From Parvularcula sp038749595 (GTDB taxonomy: Bacteria > Pseudomonadota > Alphaproteobacteria > Caulobacterales > Parvularculaceae): a stretch of DNA of 64,000 nucleotides. Position 1 is the first letter of the stretch. Every line of letters begins with the position of its first letter. Positions 28,954-37,886 of the stretch are shown here, one piece after another. Under the pieces are notes generated by a model, which saw only the letters and a program-made list of their open reading frames with translations, was not told the DNA's origin and did not search any database. Both the position numbers and the translations under genes were made by a program. The stretch spans positions 10,891 to 74,890 of the forward strand of contig JBCDHW010000014.1 in assembly GCA_038749595.1 (NCBI GenBank), in the 5' to 3' direction.

Positions 28954-29316
28954 ATGCTGGTGACAACGACAGAGCACAATATCGGCCGCGAGGTCGTTGA
29001 GACGATCGGCCTGGTCCGCGGCAATGTCATCCGCGCCAAACACATCGGCAACGACATCATCGCTTCCCTGCGCAATCTCGTCGGAGGCGAGGTCAACGAA
29101 TATACCAAGATGATGGCTGAGGCGCGGGAGCAGGCCATGGACCGGATGATCGCCCACGGCGAAAGCCTCGGCGCCGACGCAATCATCGGTGTACGGTTCA
29201 CCACATCGACGATCACCCAAGGCGCAGCGGAAATCCTCGCCTTCGGCACCGCGGTCAAGCTGGGCGCCCCTGTTTCTGCTGGCGGCGCACAGGCCAGCAT
29301 GGTCCGGCGGGTCTGA
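28954..29316 (+). CDS. YbjQ/DUF74-family protein
   Basis: A 120-residue cytoplasmic protein of the YbjQ (UPF0145, DUF74) family, small pentameric proteins once described as heavy-metal-binding-like. The match is the TTTEHNIGREVVETIGLVRGN start, the middle region GGEVNEYTKMMAEAREQAMDRM, and GADAIIGVRFTTSTITQGAAEILAFGTAVKL. The biochemical role of the family is not established. It is the last gene of the cassette, 4 nt after a small membrane protein. Confidence 0.85.
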   Translation: MLVTTTEHNIGREVVETIGLVRGNVIRAKHIGNDIIASLRNLVGGEVNEYTKMMAEAREQAMDRMIAHGESLGADAIIGVRFTTSTITQGAAEILAFGTAVKLGAPVSAGGAQASMVRRV

Positions 29317-29331
29317 CGCCCACGGAAGAAC

Positions 29332-29366
29332 GAGGCCCCGCCAGAAGGGCGGCTGGACGAGGCCTC
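29332..29366. terminator. GC-rich hairpin between convergent genes (probable terminator)
   Basis: An outer stem of GAGGCC (29332-29337) and GGCCTC (29361-29366) encloses an inner stem of CCGCC with GGCGG around an AGAAG loop. It sits between the YbjQ-type gene and the convergent Cys-rich gene, a position suited to stopping both transcripts. No T-run follows on either strand, so confidence is moderate. Confidence 0.45.
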
Positions 29367-29389
29367 TTAAGGTCGTGGGTGGGCCGACC

Positions 29390-29662
29390 TTATTCGGGTT
29401 CGCAGGCTGCCGCGGTGATGTCGGCCTGGGCTTGCTCCGCGCTGCAAGACGCCGTCGTTTCACCGCTGAGATCATTCGTACACGTATAACGATACGCGCA
29501 GTTGATGTCATCGTCGGTCCCGGCAGTCCGCTCGACCTCACACGAGCATGCCGTCGCGGGCTCTTGGAACGCTAAGATGTCCTCGACCAGCGCCAGCTGC
29601 GCATCAAAGAACAGTGGCGCTGAGACCGCTGCCGCTTTTACGGCTGAAAAAGCTATAAACAT
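29390..29662 (-). CDS. Small secreted six-cysteine protein (90 aa)
   Basis: A 90-residue protein with an N-terminal hydrophobic region acting as signal peptide (MFIAFSAVKAAAVSAPLFF) and six cysteines at 39, 41, 55, 61, 73 and 87 in an acidic, Thr/Ala-rich body. This looks like a small disulfide-stabilised periplasmic or secreted protein. TAGGAGAG lies just before the ATG. A 6-bp inverted repeat (GTCAGG and CCTGAC, 29681-29698) lies 19-36 nt upstream. No family recognised. Confidence 0.62.
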   Translation of the reverse strand: MFIAFSAVKAAAVSAPLFFDAQLALVEDILAFQEPATACSCEVERTAGTDDDINCAYRYTCTNDLSGETTASCSAEQAQADITAAACEPE

Positions 29663-29680
29663 GGTGCTCTCCTAGAAACC

Positions 29681-29698
29681 GTCAGGGCACGTCCTGAC
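29681..29698. promoter_or_regulatory. Inverted repeat upstream of the six-cysteine protein gene
   Basis: GTCAGG, a 6-nt spacer and CCTGAC form a perfect dyad 19-36 nt before the start codon. It could be an operator or a leader hairpin. The remaining 150 nt to the CDP-alcohol phosphatidyltransferase gene hold no recognised feature. Confidence 0.3.
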
Positions 29699-29846
29699 AG
29701 CCGCAAGGTAAGCGCGTTAATGTTCCAAGCAGAGTTGCAAAGGCGTAAGCCGGATTTGGCGAAGATTTAGGAAGCTTACGGACGTGTTATGCGTGTTCCT
29801 TGCGTGCGCTTCATGAACTGATCAGCTTACGCCCGAATCGTTCGCT

Positions 29847-30440
29847 TCATAGTTTCGTGTTTTGAACCGCTTGCCGCCCCTTTTTGATCGCAGCGAACAC
29901 ATGCGGCGCATCAATGATCCAAACCGGTGTCATCAGTGTAGCGACGATTCCTTCGGTTGTGTTGACGAAACCCAGCACCAAAACGGCGAGCATTGCAAAG
30001 TCGAAAGGCCCCTCCGCCAGCACCAAAGCGAGGAAGGTGTAATAGGCGAGCCCCCACGCTTTCGCTGCGTACAGATGATACGCGCTTCCGCGCCCGTATT
30101 TCCAAAAATCAAGACCGGCACGCGCCGCACGGAAGAGCCCCAGCGCAATGATCCAGCCGAGATAAGGCTCGAGCACCTCCCACCGGGCAATCAGCACAAA
30201 CGCCGTGTACGACAGAGTAAACGCATTATCCGCCCACCCATCCGCTCGGCGCAACAGAACCGTCACCGTCCCATAACGCCGCGCAATCTTTCCATCAAAA
30301 ATATCCGACAACAGCGCCAGCGGGATCGCATAGAGCGCAACCTCCATCGGCCATCCGAACGCGGAGCAAATCCAGGGCAAGAACGCCGCCCCAGCGCGGA
30401 ACCAAATCAGCGCCCAAGGAACGCGGGCGATTGGGGTCAT
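29847..30440 (-). CDS. CDP-alcohol phosphatidyltransferase-family membrane protein
   Basis: A 197-residue polytopic enzyme of phospholipid head-group transfer. The signature DGxxAR(x)nDxxxD is seen as DIFDGKIARRYG followed by RRADGWADNAF, with the metal-binding aspartates at both ends; the Gly that normally precedes the last pair is replaced. About five membrane helices follow. Product class (PG-phosphate, PS or another) cannot be assigned. Its ATG overlaps the stop of the YcxB-like gene by 4 nt. Confidence 0.78.
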   Translation of the reverse strand: MTPIARVPWALIWFRAGAAFLPWICSAFGWPMEVALYAIPLALLSDIFDGKIARRYGTVTVLLRRADGWADNAFTLSYTAFVLIARWEVLEPYLGWIIALGLFRAARAGLDFWKYGRGSAYHLYAAKAWGLAYYTFLALVLAEGPFDFAMLAVLVLGFVNTTEGIVATLMTPVWIIDAPHVFAAIKKGRQAVQNTKL

Positions 30441-31006
30441 CGGCGTTGGTTGAGCGCTGTGCTACGGTTGACCGTACCTTGCGAAAGGCGTTCCGTAAGC
30501 GCGTCGATAAAGAGTTTTTCCTGATTGGGTCTGAACAGGCGCTGAGGCAAGACGAAATACGATCCCCACACCAAAAGGACCCAGTATCCGTCTTTGAGAA
30601 AGACTTCGCTTATAGCGTCCCACCTGACGGCGTAAGTAACGCTTGCATCTGCAAAACGGAACTCTTCGTCAGTGATTTCAGCAACAAATTCGGAAGTGTC
30701 GCGGCCGTATCGTGCTTGCATTGCAGCTTGGAATTGTCGTTGCACGAGACGTGTACTGATGAACTTATAGATGAGCGCGCCAATCACCGCGCCGACCGCC
30801 GGTAAAAAGCTGTTTTCCAGAGGTTTGCCGAAGGCCATGTTGGCGAGGAACACCGCGACGATGCTCACCAAAATACAAGCTGCCAACACCAGGGTGAAGT
30901 GGCGCGGAGAGCCAAGCTGCCTTCGCTGGATTTCAGCTGCGAGACTTTGTGCCTCGCCGACTTTTATTTCGCCGCGAAGTTGAAGGGGTGAGGGATCCGC
31001 ACTCAC
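30437..31006 (-). CDS. YcxB-like membrane protein
   Basis: A 189-residue protein. Two membrane helices (about 38-58 and 67-85) are followed by a cytoplasmic beta-rich domain containing EFVAEITDEEFRFADASVTYAVRWDAISEVFLKDGYWVLLV and FVLPQRLF, the pattern of YcxB-type domains (read here in parts). The function of that domain is unknown. It is located between the phosphomannomutase and phosphatidyltransferase genes and is likely in the same operon. Confidence 0.7.
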   Translation of the reverse strand: MSADPSPLQLRGEIKVGEAQSLAAEIQRRQLGSPRHFTLVLAACILVSIVAVFLANMAFGKPLENSFLPAVGAVIGALIYKFISTRLVQRQFQAAMQARYGRDTSEFVAEITDEEFRFADASVTYAVRWDAISEVFLKDGYWVLLVWGSYFVLPQRLFRPNQEKLFIDALTERLSQGTVNRSTALNQRR

Positions 31007-31011
31007 AGGGA

Positions 31012-32499
31012 TCAGAGCTCCTGATTAAACGCCCCGACCTCGGGCTCTTTCGCGAGGACTTCTTTCAGCTCACGGAACATCGCGTTGCGGGCTTCTTCGG
31101 TGGCGGGGCTTTCGACGACGACGACGAGCTCTGGTTTGTTGGAGGACGCGCGGATGAGGCCCCAGGTGCCGTCTTCGACGGTGATGCGGACGCCGTTGAC
31201 GGTGTTCACGTCGACGACCTTTTGGCCGATCATCTCGGTGCGCTCGGACAGCTTCGCGACGATCCGTTCGATGACGTTGTACTTTTCCTCGTCCGAGCAT
31301 TTGGGCGACATGGTCGGTGATTGATACGTGGTCGGAAGGTCCCGACGGAGGTCGGCTAGGGTCTTATCTGGGTTGTTCTCCAGCATCTTGAGGATCGCGA
31401 TCGCCGCAACCAATCCGTCGTCGTAGCCGCGGCCATAGGGCTCGCGGAAGAAGAAATGGCCGGACTTTTCAAAGCCTGCCACCGCGCCGAGATCTGTGGT
31501 TTTGCGTTTGATGTAGGAGTGGCCCGTCTTCCAATAGTGCGTGGTCGCACCATTTTCCTTCAGCACCGGATCGGTGTTGAAGAGACCCGTCGATTTCACA
31601 TCCACGACGAAGACGGCGCCCTCGATCTGGCTCGAGAGATCGCGGGCGATCATCACACCGATCTTATCGGCGAAGATCTCGTCGCCCTCGTTATCGACCA
31701 CGCCGCACCGGTCACCATCGCCGTCAAAGCCGAGCGCCAGGTCTGCGCCGTGCTCTTTCACCGCCGCTTGCATGGCGTGCAGCATTTCAAGGTCTTCCGG
31801 GTTCGGATTGTATTTTGGAAAGGTGTGGTCGAGCTCGTCGTCCATCGGGATGACCTCAACGCCAAGCCGCTTCAGCGCTTCGGGCGCGTAGGCGCCGGCC
31901 GTGCCGTTGCCGCACGCCGCAATTACCCGCAGCGGCCGTTTGATGGTGATCCCGTCGGTAAGGTCCTTGAGATACCGCTCCCGCAAATCGGTGTGGTAGA
32001 CATAGCTGCCACCCTCCCGAGACACCGCCTCGCCATTCAGGACAATATCCTTCAAACGGCCCATTTCCTTGGGGCCAAAGGTGAGGGGGGCTTCGACGCC
32101 CATCTTCACGCCGGTCCAGCCGTTCTCGTTGTGGCTTGCCGTCACCATCGCAACACAAGGCACATCGAGCTCAAATTGCGCGAAATAGGCCACCGGAGAG
32201 AGCGCCAAGCCGATATCATGCACCTTAACCCCAGCCGACATCAGCCCCACGGTGAGCGCCTGCTTAATCCCCGCCGAATAGCCCCGAAAATCGTGGCCAA
32301 CGACAATCTCCGGCCGCTTCCCGAGCTCGTGGATCAGCGTTCCCAGCCCCGCGCCAAGTGCCTGAATGCCGAGCGTATTGATTTCATCCCCAAACACCCA
32401 CCGCGCATCATACTCGCGGAAACCCGTAGGCTTCACCTTCGGCTGCACCTCGTACTCGAGCGTATTGGCTTGCAGATCGGCGGACGGCTTTGGCAGCAT
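31012..32499 (-). CDS. Phosphomannomutase/phosphoglucomutase
   Basis: An alpha-D-phosphohexomutase of 495 residues converting hexose-6-phosphate to hexose-1-phosphate for nucleotide-sugar synthesis. Active-site Ser loop TASHNENGWTGVKM (about 137), metal loop GFDGDGDRCGV (about 265), sugar-binding GFEKSGHFFF and phosphate-binding RASSNKPELVVVVES are all present. The start at 32499 (MLPKPSADLQANTLEYEV) has AGAGGGA upstream and fits the ManB/AlgC length. It could feed GDP-mannose or UDP-glucose to the glycosyltransferases in the window. Confidence 0.92.
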   Translation of the reverse strand: MLPKPSADLQANTLEYEVQPKVKPTGFREYDARWVFGDEINTLGIQALGAGLGTLIHELGKRPEIVVGHDFRGYSAGIKQALTVGLMSAGVKVHDIGLALSPVAYFAQFELDVPCVAMVTASHNENGWTGVKMGVEAPLTFGPKEMGRLKDIVLNGEAVSREGGSYVYHTDLRERYLKDLTDGITIKRPLRVIAACGNGTAGAYAPEALKRLGVEVIPMDDELDHTFPKYNPNPEDLEMLHAMQAAVKEHGADLALGFDGDGDRCGVVDNEGDEIFADKIGVMIARDLSSQIEGAVFVVDVKSTGLFNTDPVLKENGATTHYWKTGHSYIKRKTTDLGAVAGFEKSGHFFFREPYGRGYDDGLVAAIAILKMLENNPDKTLADLRRDLPTTYQSPTMSPKCSDEEKYNVIERIVAKLSERTEMIGQKVVDVNTVNGVRITVEDGTWGLIRASSNKPELVVVVESPATEEARNAMFRELKEVLAKEPEVGAFNQEL

Positions 32500-32679
32500 C
32501 AGAAGAATCCCTCTTGCGGTTTGCCGCGACAGTAGTGGCGGTTTTTCCTGAGCCAAGCCTTACCAGTGCGAAAGTTCTGTGCAGCATAGGGTGGGAGAGG
32601 TCGCAGGAGCCGTTCCTGTGTGCTAGCTCTGTTAACGATGTGGGCCCCAATTGATTCCGTCACCTGATCTGAAAGTGCG

Positions 32680-35313
32680 ATGAGCGACCAACCCTCCGAC
32701 CCTTTCCGCTACCAATTTGGCGGCGTTGATAGCCAGCAACATCCCCTTCGCGATGGCTTCGGTGAACCGGAGCCGGAGAAGAAGAAGGGTTCGGTCTGGG
32801 GCAAAATTGTTTTCGCCTTCCGCGCAGCTATGGTGCTGACGACTATCGGCTTTATCGCGGGCGTCGGCTTCCTGATCTACGCCTTTATCTACGTGCAGGG
32901 GCTTGAGCCCGACCTTCCCGATTACACCCAGCTTGAAAGCTATGAGCCGAAGGTCACCACCCGGATCCACGCCGGTGACGGCACCCTCGTGGCCGAGTTT
33001 GCCCGCGAACGGCGCTTGTTTGTTCCGGCTGAGAGCATCCCCGTCACCGTCAAACAGGCCTTCATCTCCGCAGAAGACAAAACCTTCTACGAGCATGGCG
33101 GCATTTATTGGCAAGGCTGGCCCCGGGCGCAGCTCAACAACCTCAAAAACATGGGGTCCGGCGCGCCGCTCCAAGGCGCCTCGACGATTACCCAGCAGGT
33201 GGCCAAAAACTTCCTCCTCACCTCGGACCAGCGCATCGACCGGAAGGTGAAAGAGATCCTGATCGCCCGGCGGATGGAGAAGGCCTTCACCAAGGACCAC
33301 ATTCTCGAGCTCTACCTCAACGAGATCTACCTCGGGAACCGCAGCTACGGCGTGGCGGCGGCGGCGCTCAACTATTACGGCAAGTCGCTGACGGAGATTG
33401 AACCCCACGAGGCGGCCTATCTTGCGACCCTGGCCAAGGCTCCGGCGAACTATCACCCGATTTACAACGAGGAGCGCGCGCTCACCCGGCGCAATTGGAT
33501 CCTCGGTCGGATGGCTGAGGACGAGTTTCTGACGCCTGAGGAGCTGGCCTTCTATCGTGAGCAGCCGTTGGGGGCAGAGCTTGCCCCGCCGCTCGGTGCG
33601 CGCTCGTCTGCGCTGGAGTACTTTGCCGAGGAAGTCCGCCGCAACGTGGCTGCTGAGTACGGCACGGATGCGCTCTACGATGGCGGGCTGTCGGTCCGCT
33701 CCACCATCGATCCGGTGCTCCAAGAAAAGGCCCAGCGGGCCTTCCGCGAAGGGCTCGCCGAATACGACATGCGGCACGGCTGGCGGGGGCCGCTGACTCA
33801 GCTTCTCCTGCCGGACGATCTGACCGCCACGACAATCCCCGAACGCGAGAACGAAGAGCCGCGGCCGTTTTGGGCTCTATCGCTCGACGAAGCGGCGACG
33901 CGCTTGAAATCCGAACGGATCATCGCCGACGACCTCGATCCTTGGCGCCTCGCCGTTGTGCTTGAGACCACGGACGCTATCGCCACGATTGGCTTCCGCG
34001 ACGGCACCGAGGGTGCGATCACCTTGCCCAACCTCGCCTGGGCACGAGAATTTATCGACATCAACACGATCGGCGAAGAAGTTGAGTCGGTGACTGAGGT
34101 CATCGCGCCGGGCGATGTCATCCTCGTCACGCCGGCCGAGGGGATGCAAACCTTCGCTCTCCGGCAAATCCCTGCCGCAAACGGCGGCATGCTCGTGATG
34201 GACCCCCATACGGGCCGGATCCAAGCGATGGTCGGCGGCTTCAGCTTCGGCCTCTCCGAGTTCAACCGCTCCACCCAAGCGTGGCGGCAACCCGGCTCCA
34301 CCTTCAAGCCATTCATCTACGCCGCAGCCCTCGACAACGGCTACACGCCAAGCTCCATCGTCATGGACAGCGCCTTCGTCGCCGAAGGCCTCGACGGCAC
34401 CTGGTGGAAACCCGGCAACTACGTTGCGGATCGTTTCTACGGGGACAGCACGCTCCGCCTGGGCCTTGAGAAGTCGCGCAACACCATGACGGTCCGCCTC
34501 GCTGAGGATCTCGGCATCGGCACCATTGTGGAGTACGCGGAGCGTATGGGCGTCTCGGACCGCCTGCCGCGGAACCTCTCGATCTCCCTCGGCGCCGGTG
34601 AAACCACCCTCATGCGCCTCACGGCGGCCTACGCACAATTCGTCAACGGAGGGAAACAGATCCAGCCGACCATTATCGACCGGATCCAAGACCGGAACGG
34701 CATGACGATCCTCGCCAATGATCAACGGCCCTGCTTCGCCTGTGATGCCGCCATGTGGGAAGGGCAGTCGGAGCCGCCGCTCCCGGACACGCGAGCCCAG
34801 CTCATCGATCCGCGTACGGCCTATCAAATGGTGTCGATGATGGAAGGTGTCATCGAGCGGGGTACAGGCTCAAAGATCCGCGGTCTCTACGAGGACGAGC
34901 CGCTTCCCCCGATCGCAGGCAAAACGGGCACCACAAACGACTACCGCGACGCGTGGTTCGTCGGATTCTCTCCTGACATGGCCGTGGGAATTTTCGTCGG
35001 CAATGATATGCCGAGCTCCCTCGGCAATGGAGAAGGCGGCGGCAACGTTGCCGCCCCGATCTTCGGCCGCTTCATGAAAGATGCTCTCGTTACGGAGGAG
35101 GTCGTTCCGTTCCGCGCGCCTTCAGGGATCCGCCTGGTACGGATCAACGCCCGCACGGGCCGTCCCGCGCGCGCGGGTGAGCGTAACGTCATTCTCGAGG
35201 CGTTCAAGGCCGAGGACGATATCTACAGCCGGTCAGGCCGGTTCTTAGGCAACGAAGGCCGCAAGGGCCGCGGTGATGAAGAGATCGACGGAGATCTTGG
35301 CGTCATCTACTGA
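32680..35313 (+). CDS. mrcA: Bifunctional penicillin-binding protein 1A
   Basis: Class A PBP making and cross-linking peptidoglycan, 877 residues. A cytoplasmic tail of about 45 residues and one membrane helix (about 49-72) precede the GT51 glycosyltransferase domain (SAEDKTFYEHGG near 130, with GASTITQQVAKN). The transpeptidase has STFK (nucleophile Ser near 539), SRN (near 599) and KTGTT (near 748). An OB-like insertion lies between the two domains, as in gamma and alpha PBP1A. I expect prfB as downstream neighbour in alphaproteobacteria; here it is 5.2 kb away. Confidence 0.95.
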   Translation: MSDQPSDPFRYQFGGVDSQQHPLRDGFGEPEPEKKKGSVWGKIVFAFRAAMVLTTIGFIAGVGFLIYAFIYVQGLEPDLPDYTQLESYEPKVTTRIHAGDGTLVAEFARERRLFVPAESIPVTVKQAFISAEDKTFYEHGGIYWQGWPRAQLNNLKNMGSGAPLQGASTITQQVAKNFLLTSDQRIDRKVKEILIARRMEKAFTKDHILELYLNEIYLGNRSYGVAAAALNYYGKSLTEIEPHEAAYLATLAKAPANYHPIYNEERALTRRNWILGRMAEDEFLTPEELAFYREQPLGAELAPPLGARSSALEYFAEEVRRNVAAEYGTDALYDGGLSVRSTIDPVLQEKAQRAFREGLAEYDMRHGWRGPLTQLLLPDDLTATTIPERENEEPRPFWALSLDEAATRLKSERIIADDLDPWRLAVVLETTDAIATIGFRDGTEGAITLPNLAWAREFIDINTIGEEVESVTEVIAPGDVILVTPAEGMQTFALRQIPAANGGMLVMDPHTGRIQAMVGGFSFGLSEFNRSTQAWRQPGSTFKPFIYAAALDNGYTPSSIVMDSAFVAEGLDGTWWKPGNYVADRFYGDSTLRLGLEKSRNTMTVRLAEDLGIGTIVEYAERMGVSDRLPRNLSISLGAGETTLMRLTAAYAQFVNGGKQIQPTIIDRIQDRNGMTILANDQRPCFACDAAMWEGQSEPPLPDTRAQLIDPRTAYQMVSMMEGVIERGTGSKIRGLYEDEPLPPIAGKTGTTNDYRDAWFVGFSPDMAVGIFVGNDMPSSLGNGEGGGNVAAPIFGRFMKDALVTEEVVPFRAPSGIRLVRINARTGRPARAGERNVILEAFKAEDDIYSRSGRFLGNEGRKGRGDEEIDGDLGVIY

Positions 35314-35336
35314 TTGATAGAGGGGGAGGGGCGAGG

Positions 35337-36041
35337 ATGAAGACCGCACTGACCGTCGCGCTGTGGTTCTGGGCCGCGGCTTTGGGGAGCATCATCGCCT
35401 TTGATCGCGCCGTTCTGCCCAACACACACCTCGACGCGCAACTGCTTGGTCCGGGCACGGACGTTGCTACCTGCTATGGCCGTGCCGCCCGCCATTTCCC
35501 CGACATCGAAGCGCCGGCAACCAAAGTTGCGCAGTTCATGCTGGCCTCCGGCGACATCGATACGTTGATTGCACAGCCCCACAACCGAGACCGCGGACCA
35601 CAGAGCTTTACCGCGCGAACCCGCTCCGGCGATGAGCGCCCGCTGTCGGAGAGCGACGCCGCCCTGCTGCGCAAGCTCTACGCAGGATTTGACGAGAGCT
35701 CCCGCCTCTATGCGCCGCAAGTCTTTACCCGGACGATTGACGGCGTCGGTGTGGTGGCATGGCCCGCCCAGTCCTGCGGGACGGATCGGTCGGCGTGGCT
35801 CGGCCATCTTGTCGGGATCGTCGAGAATCCAGGCCATCTCCAGCAAACCGCGATTGCCCACGAAAGCACATTCGTTTTCAGACCGGCCAATCCGCCCGAA
35901 AGTTGTCGGCAAGCGCTTGACGAAGACGGGGTCTTCCGCTGCGCCCTCCGGCTTGACGAAAATTGGAATTGGACCTTTGCGCGTTACGATTTAGAGCGTT
36001 CCGCAGCGCGCGTGCGGTTAACCGCTCTGCGTTCTGACTAA
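35337..36041 (+). CDS. Anchored protein A, possible paralogue of the gene after ggt
   Basis: A 234-residue protein with one N-terminal signal-anchor helix (about 3-22) and a probably periplasmic domain with four Cys after the helix. It begins 24 nt after mrcA with GGGGAGGGG upstream. It shares order and spacing of features with the 273-residue protein after ggt: C-x-x-x-A-x-HF near the start, an LS/LT-E/D acidic helix, a xxRTI/LxDG strand, SCG/ICG followed by WL/IG, and two late Cys. No known family recognised. Confidence 0.65.
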   Translation: MKTALTVALWFWAAALGSIIAFDRAVLPNTHLDAQLLGPGTDVATCYGRAARHFPDIEAPATKVAQFMLASGDIDTLIAQPHNRDRGPQSFTARTRSGDERPLSESDAALLRKLYAGFDESSRLYAPQVFTRTIDGVGVVAWPAQSCGTDRSAWLGHLVGIVENPGHLQQTAIAHESTFVFRPANPPESCRQALDEDGVFRCALRLDENWNWTFARYDLERSAARVRLTALRSD

Positions 36042-36069
36042 CAGGAAACACAACACAAACGGAGGCAGC

Positions 36070-37827
36070 ATGCGGATCATTCAAGCCATGCTTTTAAGCG
36101 TACTCGCCGTGGGGGGAGGATTGGCCATGGCAGCTGATGAATTGGGAGCTGGCGGCCGACCGGTGGGGCCTGATTGGTCACGCAGCCCCGTCCATGCGCC
36201 TTCGGGCATGGCCGCCACTGCCCATCCACTCGCCAGCCAAGTCGCCATCTCGGTTCTGCAGGACGGCGGCTCGGCGGTGGACGCAGCCATCGCCGCGAAT
36301 GCCGTCCTTGGACTGATGGAACCCACCGGCAACGGCATCGGCGGTGATCTGTTCGCCATCGTCTGGGATCCAAAAACGGAAAAGCTCTACGGTTACAACG
36401 GCTCGGGCCGCTCTCCGATGGGTCGCAGCTATGACCAGCTGATCGAGAAGCTCGGCGACCGCACCTCAATTCCGCCGCTTGGCTCTCTCCCAGTGAGTGT
36501 CCCGGGCGCCGTGGACGGATGGTTTGCGCTCCACGATCGGTTCGGAAAGCGCCGTATGCGGGATAACCTCAAGCCTGCCATTCAGTATGCTGAGGACGGC
36601 TTCCCAGTCTCACCGGTCATCGCCTACTACTTCCAGCGCAACCTCGCTGCGTTCGAGCGAGAAACCTCGCAAGAGATGCTCGAAGAGTTCGACAATGCGC
36701 GCCAAACCTACTTCGCCAACGGCGCGCCAGAGGCCGGCGCGATCTTCAAGAACCCTGACCTTGCTAGCACCTACACCCAGTTGGCGCGGCGTGGCCGCAA
36801 GGCGTTCTATGAGGGCGATATCGCCCGAACCATCGACACCTATATGAAGCGGATCGGCGGTGATCTTCGGTACGAAGACTTTGCCGCGCATCAGGGCGAG
36901 TGGGTTGAACCCGCGTGTGTCGGCTACCGCGGGGCGGAGCTCTGCGAGCTGCCGCCCAACGGGCAGGGCTTTGCGGCGCTGCAAATGCTCAACATCCTGA
37001 AGAATGTTGACCTGAGCACGATGGACCGGGCCGGTCCCGAGATCTTCCACTACATGACCGAGGCCAAGCGCCTCGCGTTTGAAGACCTTGCCCGTTACTA
37101 CGCTGATCCGGACACGTCGGAGTTTCCTCAGGAGCTGCTTTCTGACGCCTACGGACAAGAACGCTTCGCGCTGATCAAGCCCGACCAAGCGCTCGAAACC
37201 CCTGGCCCAGGCGGCCCGTTCGAGACGGACGGCGACACCACCTATCTCACCGTGGCCGATAGCGACGGGATGATGGTCTCGCTGATCCAGTCGAACTACC
37301 GCGGCATGGGCTCTGGCCTCGTGCCTGACGGGCTCGGCTTTATGCTGCAAGACCGCGGCGAGCTCTTCAGCCTCGATCCGCAGCACCCGAACGTTTACGC
37401 GCCGGGCAAACGGCCGTTCCACACGATCATCCCGGCCTTCGCGATGAAAGACGGCAAGCCGTGGATGAGCTTTGGCCTCATGGGCGGCGCGATGCAGCCC
37501 CAGGGCCACGTGCAGATCATGGTCAACCTCCTCGATTTCGGCATGAACCTGCAGGAGGCGGGCGACGCGGCGCGCTTCAACCACGACGGCGGCCGTAAAG
37601 CGACGGACCAGCTGGGCGCCGATCCCGAGGATCCCGTTGGTACACTGAACCTTGAACCCGGCGTACCCGAGGCGACCATCGAAGCGCTCTCCGCCATGGG
37701 CCACAATCCGCGCGTCGTCACCAACGGCGTCATGTTCGGCGGCTACCAAGCCATCATGCGCCTCGAGAACGGCACCTACGTCGGCGCCACCGAAATGCGC
37801 AAAGACGGCACCGTGGCCGGGTACTGA
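36070..37827 (+). CDS. ggt: Gamma-glutamyltransferase/glutathione hydrolase
   Basis: A periplasmic Ntn-hydrolase that cleaves gamma-glutamyl bonds, as in glutathione, 585 residues with a signal peptide (about 1-21). It is made as a precursor that self-cleaves before the catalytic Thr, here Thr390 in GDTTYLTVAD. The substrate-pocket segments GGDLFAIVWD and PGKRPFHTIIPAF, and SFGLMGGAMQPQGH towards the end, are conserved. GGAGG lies 7 nt before the ATG. It sits between two unknown anchored proteins that look related to each other. Confidence 0.92.
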   Translation: MRIIQAMLLSVLAVGGGLAMAADELGAGGRPVGPDWSRSPVHAPSGMAATAHPLASQVAISVLQDGGSAVDAAIAANAVLGLMEPTGNGIGGDLFAIVWDPKTEKLYGYNGSGRSPMGRSYDQLIEKLGDRTSIPPLGSLPVSVPGAVDGWFALHDRFGKRRMRDNLKPAIQYAEDGFPVSPVIAYYFQRNLAAFERETSQEMLEEFDNARQTYFANGAPEAGAIFKNPDLASTYTQLARRGRKAFYEGDIARTIDTYMKRIGGDLRYEDFAAHQGEWVEPACVGYRGAELCELPPNGQGFAALQMLNILKNVDLSTMDRAGPEIFHYMTEAKRLAFEDLARYYADPDTSEFPQELLSDAYGQERFALIKPDQALETPGPGGPFETDGDTTYLTVADSDGMMVSLIQSNYRGMGSGLVPDGLGFMLQDRGELFSLDPQHPNVYAPGKRPFHTIIPAFAMKDGKPWMSFGLMGGAMQPQGHVQIMVNLLDFGMNLQEAGDAARFNHDGGRKATDQLGADPEDPVGTLNLEPGVPEATIEALSAMGHNPRVVTNGVMFGGYQAIMRLENGTYVGATEMRKDGTVAGY

Positions 37828-37835
37828 CGCGAGGG

Positions 37836-37881
37836 CCTCGACAGGCTCAGGCTTGCAAGGCACGTTCTCACCGAAGGTGAG
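37836..37881. repeat. REP-like element with a hairpin over the ribosome site of the next gene
   Basis: CCTCGACAGGCTCAGG (37836-37851) resembles the core of short palindromic intergenic repeats I recall from several alphaproteobacteria. Just after it, CTCACC-GAA-GGTGAG (37867-37881) is a perfect 6-bp hairpin whose right arm contains the likely Shine-Dalgarno AAGGTGAGG of the gene at 37887. No second copy was noticed in the window. Confidence 0.3.
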
Positions 37882-37886
37882 GGCGT

